This document shows, piece after piece, positions 34,944-45,404 of a stretch of 64,000 bases of DNA. Numbering within the stretch: position 1 is the first letter of the stretch; each line of letters starts with the position of its first letter. This stretch comes from Culex pipiens pallens. Its lineage: Eukaryota > Arthropoda > Insecta > Diptera > Culicidae. The notes below the pieces were generated by a model. It was not told the origin of the DNA. It saw only the letters and a program-made list of their open reading frames with translations, and did not search any database. The position numbers and the translations under genes are program-made. The DNA is taken from NCBI RefSeq assembly GCF_016801865.2, contig NC_068938.1:188490850-188554849 (forward strand), given 5' to 3'.

Positions 34944-35654
34944 CTTCACAGCTTCTTGAACTTCTTGCGCACACAAATCTATTCCGGATTCTAGATCATG
35001 GAAACACACACACAGAACAAAGGGCCACTTTCACTGGACAACAGAGCGACAGACGACGTTCCAGGCTCGACGGCCGAACAAAACAAACTGAACTTGGATG
35101 AGTCCGTACGTTTGCCACTATACTGGACTGGGTGAGTAAGTTTTTTTCTTCTAAGGATCGTTAGAGTTGCGGCTCTAATCAGCTTTCTGGTTGCATTTGT
35201 GTGCGCGTTGTGTGTGTAACAAGTGGAAGCCCTTCTTCCCGTGCGGGGTCGGTGAATGTGGTAGAACTAATCGGGGTCTGGTGATCGTTAAAGTGGCGGA
35301 TGTTGAACCAAGGGATAACAATTTTAAAATTTATTGCTTTCGAATTTAAATCATAAGGTCGTTTATGGTGTCATTCACTCTTGGAGCAAAGACTGTCAAT
35401 GATGTTTCTGGATATAATATTCAAAAATAATAAATTGAAATATAAAAAAAAATCACGATATGCGAAATAGTTCTTAAACCTTCATATAGCAAACCATTTT
35501 TTGATCGATTCATTCTTAGTTAAGATTTGTATGTTTTTCTAAAACAAACATGGCCGACGTATGGCTGACCGGTGATGAAACCTATTGCCAATTACAGTGA
35601 TATAAGATGTCGTTACATCGCTCGATATCCCAGCATATCGTTTCACTCAGTTAT
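34944..35654. other. 5' flank of SOAT gene A
   Basis: It includes the 5' UTR and probable promoter side of gene A, with a GC-moderate segment at 34980-35300. No TATA box or Inr can be assigned confidently. 35330-35650 is AT-rich and shows no gene. Confidence 0.35.
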
Positions 35655-35662
35655 CTTATTCG

Positions 35663-37484
35663 TAGGGTTAGTGAAATTTCACGATTTCGCGGACAGCCAG
35701 CCCTCTGTCACTGCCGCCATGTTTATGAAACCAAAATATTCGATGACGAACACCAAGAAAACAAAGAAGAAAACGAAGGTGTCTACTGTCAGATTTTGAA
35801 AAATAAACAAAGTGGGGGGTGAACAATTGTCGATCCTCGGTCCCCAATTTTCCCGGTCGATTCGGATTTTTCCTTTAATTTGGTTCCACGATTCAGAGCA
35901 GCTTTCGGTCGGATTCTTGCTCCGAAAAAACAGGAACCCGGCCGGTACCGGCCGGTTACTCTGCTTCTCCGGCTGCACCAGCAAGACGGCCGATTCAAGA
36001 GCTCCTTGGTTTCCGGCCTCATACACACACGATAAACGTCCGGAAATATGCCCAAGATACACAGGACCACTCGCGTGACCACTTGAATCAAATTTTGTGA
36101 TAATGTTATCAAAAAATTATTATTTTTTGATTAGGCGCGCCATTTCCCTATTTTTATGTAAACAATCAAAAGACACCAATACTACTTCATCCAAAGCTTT
36201 GTTTATGATGGGCTCTTCACACATACTAATGCTCAAACTCTATCCAATGCATTGTTTATGGTGGGCTCTTCACACATACTAATGCGTGGGCTCTTCGAGG
36301 TGCGAAATCCCGTGAAATTTCATGTTTTTTGAAACTGTAACGATTTTCCTCAAAATATTTTATCAAACTGAAATAGGAATTAAAATAATCTTAAGAACTG
36401 CTGTAGAATTAAGCGAGTGAATAACCTTGTTCAATTACTAATATGGGGTTAGGGAATTTTGACGATTTCGTTGAGTTCTTGAAATTTATCAATTTCCTCT
36501 AATATTTTATTCATTATGATCTTATTTAAAAAAAAGTATTAGAGGATTCAGCCATAAAGACTTTTTAAGTAAATTTTATTAGTTTTCAATTGAAAAGCTT
36601 GATATGAACCATTTGAAGAATTGTTCAGATTTTTCAGTTAACTAATTTTAGTAATATTTTCATTTGCTGTATTAAAACTTTTATTACTTTTTTATTTGAA
36701 ATGTATAATTTCAAAAGAAATTAAAAGAATCAAGCTTTGTTTTATTCAAAATAACAAAGAAATTTTTGTCTTTAAAATCACATTTTAAAATCATTTGATT
36801 TCACTTTTTTTTCGAAGTCCTGTTTAATTTTATCGATATTTGATTATTAGGGTTGATGATTCCCGTGAAAGTAAAAAAATACCACCTTTTTTTGTTTTAT
36901 GTTCTAATTTTGAATAAAAATTTCGATTTCGTAACAAATTATATCATTTTTGTCTATTGATTATAAATTTAGTTTTTGATAAGAGAGATGAACACCTTAA
37001 AAATTATTTTGAATGGGCTAAATGTCGCAGAAAATTCAAACTATTTTACTCATTTTGGCTGGACAAGATTGTTAAATTTTGCTTTGATATGAGATTCAAT
37101 AAAATGTAAACTGATAAAACAGAAGCAAATAAGCGAAAACTTTTTAGCTTTATTAGTTGAATTTTAAAAAAGCAGTTCAATAAATGAGAATACGCATGCC
37201 ATACATTTTGTTTCAAAATATAAATAGGACCCATCCATAAACCAGCATTTTTGAAAATTGAGAGAATTTTTGTGTCACGTTCAAATTTAGTGAAGATTGT
37301 TTTAGTTTATTGAAGAATAATATATAATGAGGCATAAAAAGTAGTTTCTGTGATTTTAACATAAGATTTTCAGAGTTTTTTTTACATTTTACTCGTTTCG
37401 CGAAATTTGCGTGAAATTTTGTGTTTTGAAATTGAGATACCCGTGAAATTTGCTATTTCCGAGCGTGAAAAATCACTAAGCCTA
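35663..37484. mobile_element. hAT-type element with perfect 8-bp TSD between the two SOAT genes
   Basis: The left end is TAGGGTTAGTGAAATTTCAC and the right end, read inverted, is TAGGCTTAGTGATTTTTCAC. They are bracketed by CTTATTCG at 35655-35662 and 37485-37492, a perfect 8-bp duplication. Most of the right two-thirds (36300-37484) is AT-rich and contains CCCGTGAAATTT motifs. The left third (about 35695-36080) is GC-richer and may be captured or later-inserted DNA; its 127-codon frame (35679-36062, -) shows no known domain. Confidence 0.87.
36201..36296 (+). repeat. Short tandem repeat, GGGCTCTTCACACATACTAA
   Basis: A segment ending GGGCTCTTCACACATACTAA TGC is duplicated in direct orientation about 57 bp apart, followed by a third GGGCTCTTC. 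It lies inside the hAT element. Confidence 0.7.
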
Positions 37485-37492
37485 CTTATTCG

Positions 37493-38147
37493 TCATTCTT
37501 GCGGCCAACCTACTCCAGTAAATCCCGATTGCTTTATCGCCCATCCTGCTCTCAAGAAAGCGTACGTGTGTACGTGTCTCTATGAACCAAAACAGTGTAT
37601 TAGAAGACGGCGTTGTTTTGGACCGCCCCGAGTGCACGTGTACTTTGAGGACGCGTGCACTCGGCTCACACTTGACGCAGACCAAGTCCAAGCGTTAGCT
37701 TAGTCACACGACACGCATTGCTTTCGCTATCGTTTGACTGGTATGGCGTGACGTTCCACGATAGCGAACAAAGTTCAGATGTACCAGGAAGAAAGATGTT
37801 ATCGATGAGCTGGATTTGAGGGATGTGGTGTAAGGTATTGAAAGGGTTGTAGATTTATCTCTTAGAACATTCCTCGTATTTTTATTGAGATCTATGTTGG
37901 ATGCTTAAAATAACTCCTTAATCCTTTTGCACTTACTAGTTTACCGGCACGTTATCAGCGTTAGTACAATAAAGCGTGGCTGGCTGATAACGACTATAGG
38001 TAAGTAGTTCATAGGCTATCACTTCACGATCCGCAGGTTCGTTATTTACAGTAAATATCGGTAATAAACAGCGCTGTTACTACGGATCGTAGCCTGTACT
38101 TTGAACCCAACCTTGGCACGCTTAGCCTACTAAAGTAGGGATGCTAG
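37493..38147. other. 3' flank of SOAT gene B
   Basis: The moderately GC-rich segment 37493-37760 has antisense-overlapping open frames without recognisable domains. TTTATT at 37881-37886 gives AATAAA on the minus strand, about 260 bp past the gene B stop, and is a candidate polyadenylation signal only. Confidence 0.35.
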
Positions 38148-39697
38148 CTAATTCCACGACGTGCTCCAGTTCCCACTCAACGCTATTCCGTTGCAGGACC
38201 AGGAGACGGGAACTGCGTAATGCAGCAGTGAACCCATATCAGCTGGGCAGTTCCTCCTCGCGTAGTATTCCATCGCGTACAGTAACACGTGGACCCCGTT
38301 ACCGAGGCAGTGCATGATCCACAGCATCGTATTGCCCAAACCTTGGCTCATGTGAACCTTCACAAACATGAACGTCAATCCGCCAACCTCAAACTGGATC
38401 GCCATTACAGGATACAAGTTCCGAAACGCGGCCGTCATAACGACCTCGTGAAAAAACGCCGAAATCGTAAACACCAGCACGGTTCCCAGCCAGCGACGTT
38501 CCCGGAACACCAACTCGATCGACTCCCGGTACACGTACGTATGCAACCAATCGTGAACTATCCCGTTCCAACGGCGCATATACTGCGCAAAGGTGTGCGC
38601 ATTCCACCAGTCCTCGTAGAACTGTCGATCCCCAAAGTACATAACCTCCGCCACGGCATTGCTCCAGCAGTGTTGGACGCAGTAGAAGAACAGCAGCACC
38701 GACATGAGTCCGGCCGCACTTGCACTGAAAAACGCCAGCACGAACTGACCTCCGGACAGCTTCACCTCTCCAAAACTACCAATCTGTCGGAACACCAACC
38801 ATTCGTAGACCAAACTGAAGAACCAAACACAGCAAACAAACTCTTTCAAATGGCGGAAGACCACTGGCCATCGGATTCCACTGGTTCGTGGATATTCGTC
38901 ACGATACACCAACGTCGGCGCAAACAAAAAGTACGTAAACTGCCTAAAAGAAGCGACCCCAGTCGAGTTGTCCACAACTCGTGATACATTACTCCAAAAG
39001 AACGCGTGGATCTTCATGACAAATCGTAGCATCTCCATCAACACCGCTACCGTAGCCGCCGGTGGCAGCTCCAGCAAAACAACGGAACAGGTCACCAGAA
39101 CCAAGAAGCTACACTGGAACGTGAAAACCCCCAGATAGTACGCGTAATCACAAACCGCTCGCAAAACACCTGGAAGATATCGCAAATTAGTCTACAAACT
39201 GTCCACTTAGACATGACTCACCGTGCTTGAGCCGCTTCCGATAGCAAGCCCATCCGATAAAGCAGGGATAAACGCAAAACGTTGCCGTCTGCATGGTGAC
39301 CCAGACGGCCAGCGAGAGGTGGGGCTTGGCGAATCCTGCTTGGAAAACTCCCAAACCCAGGTTCAGCGTGCCGAATTCGGCCAAATTGTAGAGCACGGTG
39401 AGCAGGATCGCCATGCAGAATATTCCCACAAAGAGTCGCCGGATTGATCTTATGTGAGGAACTTCGAGCAGTTGGGTGAGCAGAGATTCCCGGATCGCAA
39501 ACTCTTTCAGGCGTATCCTTTTAACGCAAGTATGTTCTGACTTGTGAGCTGCATCGTAGAACTCGGGTGAGATTCGTTCTGGAGTATTTTGAACTGTAAG
39601 TTGACTACCAATGATCAAATTTCCACAAACACTCTGTTTTATAGGTAAATTCACCTCTTCTTCGAAAATCAGGATCATCCTTATTGCTACAATCCAT
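38148..39697 (-). CDS. Sterol O-acyltransferase (ACAT/SOAT), gene B
   Basis: Paralogue of gene A, in the MBOAT family. Exons in transcript order are 39697-39655, 39593-39222 and 39169-38148, with introns of 61 and 52 bp, GT..AG ends and a continuous frame giving 478 residues. The start is the only in-frame ATG (MDCSNKDD) after an upstream TAA. The protein therefore lacks the roughly 90-residue N-terminal extension of gene A, unless an unseen upstream exon is used. It has the same landmarks: APTLVYRDEYPRT, FYEDWWN (about 322-328) and the histidine of SAFFHEV (about 379). The spliced position before the last exon (FIGWACYRKRLKH) matches gene A (FCLWVFVRKD), so the genes share this intron. Catalysis of sterol ester formation in the ER is inferred from the family. 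Confidence 0.9.
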
Positions 39698-40430
39698 TTC
39701 TATCGGTAACTCTAAATTTCTAGGGACCTTTTCACAAAACTGTCCGAATCGGTAGACGGTTACCTCCGGAATGAGTGCTGGTTTGCGTTTGGATAGCACA
39801 TGTTATATCCCTATATTTTTGGCGAACGTGAGGTTCCCCAAATTCCGCGAGGGGAAGTTTAGCTGTACCTCTTACCTAAAGAGATAACAGATTTATTCAT
39901 TGGTTGTTGATGAGTCACAAAAATGGCATGCAAACGCAATGCAAGCATAAAATCGAACAAAACATTGTAAAATAGTAATACATAATAAATTTTAATCTGA
40001 AATCTTTATCTTGAGGGATTTTGAAATCGATTTGATGTCTTCTGCCAAACTGTAGGTTATGATGAGGACTTAGGCTTAAACTCAACAACAATGTAAAAAA
40101 AGTTAAATGATGGGGAAATTTTCAAGTTTTCCGAATTCAAAATATTTTTTTTTGCAGGGCTGCTTTTCCTTCCTGAAGTTATATTGCAAACTTTGCACCA
40201 AATTCTCCACCCTTGCAAATAATACCTGCACACCGAATATTTGCACACTTGAAATCCTACCCCTTCTCCCCCCCGCTCGCCTATAGTGGTGCGTGTCTCG
40301 ACTGAGCTTTGATGCTTTCGAACACTTTAGAACAGTTTCAGACAGGGGTGTGTGTCTCAGACAGTTTTTTTCTGCTGTAGTTTGAGGTGTGCACTTTTGT
40401 ATAGAGCTTTTCACAAGTTGCATGATTGTC
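39698..40430. other. 5' flank of SOAT gene B, non-coding
   Basis: No gene is recognised. The stretch 39698-39900 probably holds the 5' UTR and promoter of gene B, and 39990-40090 contains diverged family A sequence (GATTTGATGTCTTCTGCC). Confidence 0.35.
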
Positions 40431-40433
40431 GAC

Positions 40434-40843
40434 GGCAGTGCGTGGTCGAATGGTTACGCTGTCCGCTTTGTAAGCGGATGATTCTGGGTTCGATTCTCAT
40501 CTGCTCCAACCTTCCATCGTATGAGGAAGTAAAATGTCGGTCCCGGCCTTGGTTGTTGTTAGGCCGTTAAGTCATTCCAGGTATAGGAGTCGTCTCCATG
40601 CCATAAGTACAAACAACACACCAAACCAAGCCTACTCCGATGGAATCGCTGGCGGCGGTTGGACTCGCAATCCAAAGGTCGTCAGTTCAAACACTGGGGT
40701 GGAAGGTTGCTTGGAGTAAAAAGAAGTTTGGGTGCTCTCCCCATTCAAGCCTTCGGACTCCTAGGTTCGAGCAGAAACTTGCAATAGAGACCACAAAAGA
40801 CCCGGGGGTCGTTAATGTGGATGGTTTGATTTTGATGATTGTC
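40434..40843 (+). repeat. Composite SINE with two tRNA-like modules
   Basis: Module 1 (40434-40507) has an A box TGGTCGAATGG, an anticodon arm TCCGC-TTTGTAA-GCGGA giving a TGT (Thr-type) anticodon, and a B box GGTTCGATTCT with a broken T stem. A SINE body follows (GAAGTAAAATGTCGGTCCCGG-type, as in the SINE at 3362). Module 2 (about 40638-40706) has an A-box-like TGGCGGCGGTTGG, an anticodon arm TTGGA-CTCGCAA-TCCAA and a B-box-like AGTTCAAAC. A second body and a TTTGATTTTGATGATT end close the unit. Neither module keeps full cloverleaf pairing. Confidence 0.7.
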
Positions 40844-41040
40844 TAAAAATCGCTGCAATCTGCAATATAGTATTGCGTAAAAATTGTCATTTTCCGAAAA
40901 ATTTCACCTTCAAATGAATTTTATTATGCATTTGAAAATAATTTTGTTTTTTTTTTTTCAGACAGTATTTCAAAAGATGCCTTTTTAGTACACTAAACCA
41001 TATCACAAAACACAAACATACGAAAATTAAACAAAAACGT

Positions 41041-41277
41041 ATCGTGGAAATTCAGTTTTTCATAGAGGAACAGCATCTAACTCCATCGTGCCTCTAATGT
41101 TGCCATATCGGCACTTTGACGTTCAATTACAGCTCACTAAAGGGGTTTTCAACTAAAATCGAGTGATAAATAGCAAGTTTCCATCAACAGTTTTACGAAA
41201 TAAGTTTTTAAAATAGTGATAATCGGCAAATTGGATGGAATTAGGAGCGAGTGCCAAACATATGAGAATTTACCCCA
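41041..41277 (-). repeat. Dispersed repeat copy (inverse of 4483-4725)
   Basis: Reading the minus strand: CACTCGCTCCTAATTCCATC, then TGTAATTGAACGTCAAAGTG and GATGCTGTTCC, the order seen at 4483-4725. Confidence 0.6.
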
Positions 41278-41392
41278 AATTGAAACCCTAATAAAAAGTC
41301 AAAAAATATATAAAATAATAAAACAACTTTGCCGACGAAACCAAAACGATCAGAAAAAGCCCGCAAAATTAAATGGAGGCTTGCATGGAAAA

Positions 41393-41880
41393 TCGAATAC
41401 AGCCCAGATTCGATTATCCGAAGGCCTTGGCAAATGTTCACTTCGGATAAATGAATCACGTTTTTTTTTTTCTTATTTCTGACTGTCGAGCTTATGTATG
41501 ACCCCGTAACTACTCTAAAGAGATTCAGCATTTTTAAAACAAAGATGGCGGCCAGATAGCGGTGATGAAATATGGAAAAGAAGGCATTTAAATTTGACTA
41601 AAAAGGGGTTGCAGAACTCGAATTTGATGTTATATGAATAATTATGAAAAAAATACAGAATTTGTAATAGTCTGATGATTCATTTTGCGACAATTTTTAC
41701 TATCCACGGTTTTGATAATCCGAAGTTTGATTATCTAAATTTCGATTATCCACAGATTGATTATAAAAAGTTCGATTGATTATCCAATGTTCGTTTGATT
41801 ATCCAATGTTAGACTATCCAAAGTTCGATTATCCAAAGTTCAATTATTCGAAGGTCCTGGAAAAAAAGTTTCGATAATTA
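41393..41880. repeat. Left part of a TA-type element with expanded GATTATCC words
   Basis: CAGCCCAGATTCGATTATCC at about 41401 matches the terminus of the element at 44428-45404. From about 41705 to 41855 the words TTCGATTATCCAAAG, GATTATCCAATGTTC and relatives recur about ten times as a degenerate short tandem repeat. Confidence 0.6.
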
Positions 41881-42899
41881 TTCAGAAATTCCATTTGAAA
41901 AGGGCACAAACACACCGAAAAAAAGTTCTCCGATCGGGCTCAAAATTTTGATGGGGGTTCCTTGGCCAAAATTATTAGACCCGTATTTTTTTTTTTTTAT
42001 TTGGCCATTAGGGTCACCTACACCGTGCTACACAGAAAAAAATAATGTAAATTTGGAAGCTGTAATTTTGCAAGGTCAAATATTACCTCTTTTATGATGT
42101 AATTTTACCTCAATTTAGAAAGCAACATTACACCAGAAAAGTGGTAAAATTATACATTTCCAGAGGTAAAATTACACCTTTTTTCTGACATAAAAGATGT
42201 ACTCCTTCCCAGATGTAATATTACCATGATTTTTTTTTCTGTGTAGGGTGGTCCAAAAAGTGGTCATTTTCGTAAATTTTCGCAAAAACCACATTTTCAA
42301 GACATTTTTCAAAAAATCAAAACTCCACTCCATTTCAACCGATTTTAGCTGTCTTAGATGCAAAAGAAAGGTGGTTAGTTGGCCTTGCAAGGAATAATAA
42401 TTTGAGGACCGTAAAAACTAGCCAAACATTTGAAAAAGTCGTATTAAACTTTAAAATGCCGTTTTGAACGTGTCTGTACCAATGTCTGAAAATATTTTTA
42501 TCGGATTCCTCGGAAAATTTTACGTAACATACTCAAAAACTGGGAATTTCGGTGCGCCGCGCGCAAGATCAAGAAAATGAGGTCAATTTTTTCCGTTTTC
42601 GTCATTTTCTTGATCATATCTCGGAATCTTGTTAATAAACACCTCCAGTTTTTGAGTACGTTACGTAAAATTGTCCAAGGAATCCGATAAAAATATTGTC
42701 AGACATAAGCTCTTTGGTCCAGACACAGTCAAAACGGCATTTTAAAGTTTCATTCGACCTTTTCAAATGTTGGACAAGATTTTTCGGTCTTCAAACTATT
42801 TTTCCTAGAAAGACCAACTTATCACCTTTCATTTGCGTGCAAGAGCCCGATCGGAGAACTTTTTTTCGGGTTGTGCCCTTTTCAAATGGAATTGCTGTA
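41881..42899. mobile_element. TIR element, TA-flanked, about 1 kb
   Basis: AATTCCATTTGAAAAGGGCA on the left is mirrored on the right by TGCCCTTTTCAAATGGAATT, continuing through AAAGTTCTCCGATCGGGCTC. The right end is GCTGTA, so TA duplication is plausible. The right terminus recurs at 63518-63590. No transposase is seen. A smaller MITE (42028-42245) is nested inside. Confidence 0.75.
42028..42245. mobile_element. Nested short MITE
   Basis: CTACACAGAAAAAAATAATG is mirrored by CATGATTTTTTTTTCTGTGT AG, and inner GGTAAAATTACA-type words alternate with their inverses. A related copy in opposite orientation occupies about 51460-51655. Confidence 0.75.
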
Positions 42900-43089
42900 T
42901 AAATAATCAAAACATGAAACAAATCTTAGTTTTAGTTTTAGTTCTCTTAGGTGCATGTTGGGGTCATATTTGAGCTCAACGATCCAAATCAAGACATCGA
43001 ACACAAATTGAATTCAATTATCCAAAGTAAAATGTTTGTACAGACTTCGAATTATCGAGTCAGAATTGAGACTTTGTTTTAAACATTGT

Positions 43090-44130
43090 CCTGAATACGA
43101 TTCTTTTTAACACCAGTCCCGCAAGGGCTCCCTGCGTATCGCTCTTACAAACAAACACGCTCGAACAGCTGTTGAACCGTTTCTCCACACCATCTTCACC
43201 ATCCGCTGCTCCCAAAGCCGGTCCTCGTCGATTACTTGTTTACGCCGCTACTTTCGCTTTCGACGCCGCGATGACCGCGAGACATCAACAGAGAGCGTCG
43301 CGAGACTCTCTTACTCTTTTGATGGTTGGAAGAGTCACTCTCCCGCGATATATCACTACGTCACCACAAGAGCAGAACGTCATATCGCAACAAACGGTGA
43401 CATATCTGTTCCAATGTACATCTAGGCTGACCAGCAAGCTGGGCGGACCGATGTAGTCGGTGAAGAGGCGTTCAACTGGGAAGAAGTGTGATAGCAGCTT
43501 GGACACGCACAACGCGCGCTCCGGAAGCTCGCCAAGTGGGATATATACGAAATCGATTCTGAGCAGCGCAAGCATTCGTATCGTGTCCGCCGTCGGGACA
43601 AGATGTGTCTACGGAGTTATCGTTGAGAGCTTTCTTCTAAAGTGACTGTGCAAAGGTGTTTAGTGTGAACAAAGTGACTTGCCAGAGGTGTTTGCTCACT
43701 GTAGAGCGAAGAAGTGAGGATTCCTTGCATCGTAGTGAACCAACCAAGGAAGATACCGAAGTGAAAATGAATTCCAGCGAAAGGTAATAGCAGCGGTGGA
43801 AAACAGGAAAAACGCGAAACTCGTCGAGGGTCAATGAACCGCACAGGATTCGAACCCTCGCTGGCGTTTAAGGATAAACATCCAGCAACGAATCCTGGGA
43901 CCGAAATCTACGTCTTGCGTGAAAGTGGAAGGAAGACAGAACAACGTTCAACGAAATTGTGTTTGGGTGGCAATGACATAATTCCAGCAGCTCAGGCCAA
44001 ACGGGTGGTGAAATTTAAACTCTCACAAATTAGGCAATCTGGAACGGAATGGACTGAGTGGACAGTGCGTGTGCGAAGAAGGTGGCCGCATACCAGGGAT
44101 AATGGTGTCATATAGAGGAAGAATACCAAA
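43090..44130. other. GC-richer island with promoter-like features
   Basis: Composition is distinct from the AT-rich flanks. GGGATATATACG at 43539-43550 resembles a TATA box, with pyrimidine-rich sequence about 30 bp downstream. Open frames (43172-43456, 43460-43645, 43834-44115 +) are short and carry no domain I recognise. Near 43845-43860 the minus strand reads GAGGGTTCGAATCCT, a B-box or tRNA T-arm-like word. It could be an LTR or leader of a retrotransposon, or host 5' UTR; the termini are not defined. Confidence 0.3.
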
Positions 44131-44427
44131 TTTGAAGATAAAATTGAAATAATAAAAGATTTTGCAAGGCTCATTGCAAGGTTATTTTCAACTTATGTAT
44201 CAAAATTGCAATATTTTATCAAATCACTTACTGGAATCCCTTTTTATAATTCGAGTAATGGTTGAACAAAATAGTTTTTTGGCATGAATACAATGAATGC
44301 AAAATTAGTAGTGAAACAATCTATAGAACTCATATTAGTAAATCTGCCAAAAGGAACAAAATTCGGATGAAAATATTATTTTTTAATTTTGAACTGAAAT
44401 ACCAACTGGTTTAACAAATTTAAAATA

Positions 44428-45404
44428 TACAGTCCAGACTCGATTATCCGAAGGCCTCAGAAAAATTGCACTTCGGATAATCGAATCACGAAAAAAAAAG
44501 TTTTCGTTGTCCAATTTTTGATTGTGGAGCTTTAAGTATGACCCATTAAGAGGCAGTATTTGTAAATATTGCTCGGTTTGTTCTAGGGGTCGTATCGAGG
44601 TGCTCCGATTTGAATGAAACTTTCAGCGTTTGTTTGTCTATACATGAGATGCCCTCTACGACACAAGGAAGTGGGGTAAAACGGGCTTTGAAGTTTGAGG
44701 TCGAAAAAACATAAAAAAATCTTAAAATTGCTCGCATTTCTGTAAAACTTCATCAATTCCAACTCTCTTAGATGCATTCGAAAGGTCTTTGGAAGCACTT
44801 CAAAATGTGCCATAGACATCCAGGATTGGTTTGACTTTTTCTCTTAGCTTTTGCAAATTTCTGTCAAAAATTGATTTTTTTAAAACCTTAATATCTTTTT
44901 CCAACAGCCTCCAACACCCATACTCCCATAGGTCAAAAGATAGGTAATTTCATGCACTATAAGCCTATGGTATTAACTTTTTAGCCAATCGCAGTTTTTC
45001 TCATAGTTTTTAGGTTTTTCTATAACAAACATTTTACTGTGTCGTAGAGGGCACATATTTGGCATGAGTTCATCTCATGTATAGACAAACAAACGCTAAA
45101 AGTTTCATCCAAATCGGAGCACCTCGATACGACCTGTTACACATTGGTGAAAAACTCGCTCTTAACTACTCTACAATGATTTAGATTTTTTTAAATCCAA
45201 GATGGCGGTGCTGAAATATTGAAAAATGCATTTTTTTATTATTTAAAAGGCAATCAAATATTCAAATTTGACTAAAATGGGGTCGCAGAACTGAAATTTA
45301 ATGTTAAAAGTGAAAAAAAATAAAAAAATATGGAATTTTTTTTGGTAATGCTTCGATTATCCGAAGTCCCATACAAACCTTCGGATAATCGAGTCTGGAA
45401 TGTA
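44428..45404. mobile_element. Tc1/mariner-type TIR element with a nested insertion
   Basis: TACAGTCCAGACTCGATTAT on the left is mirrored by GATAATCGAGTCTGGAATGT A on the right, with TA at both ends. Solitary or partial relatives occur at 24825-24845, 41401 and 51310-51370. There is no transposase. A second inverted-repeat element (44586-45134) sits inside. Confidence 0.8.
44586..45134. mobile_element. Nested TIR element
   Basis: GTCGTATCGAGGTGCTCCGA is mirrored by TCGGAGCACCTCGATACGAC, and the inverted match continues through GTTTGTTTGTCTATACATGAG. It interrupts the element at 44428-45404. A related internal block (TCCAACACCCATA) is also seen at 10135-10150. Confidence 0.8.

Noticed and set aside
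38289..38984. 231-codon plus-strand frame
   Set aside because: Antisense of SOAT gene B, whose minus-strand frame has the enzyme motifs.
40434..40507. Functional tRNA-Thr(TGT) gene
   Set aside because: The anticodon arm is good but the T stem does not pair and a SINE body follows directly, so it is SINE-derived.
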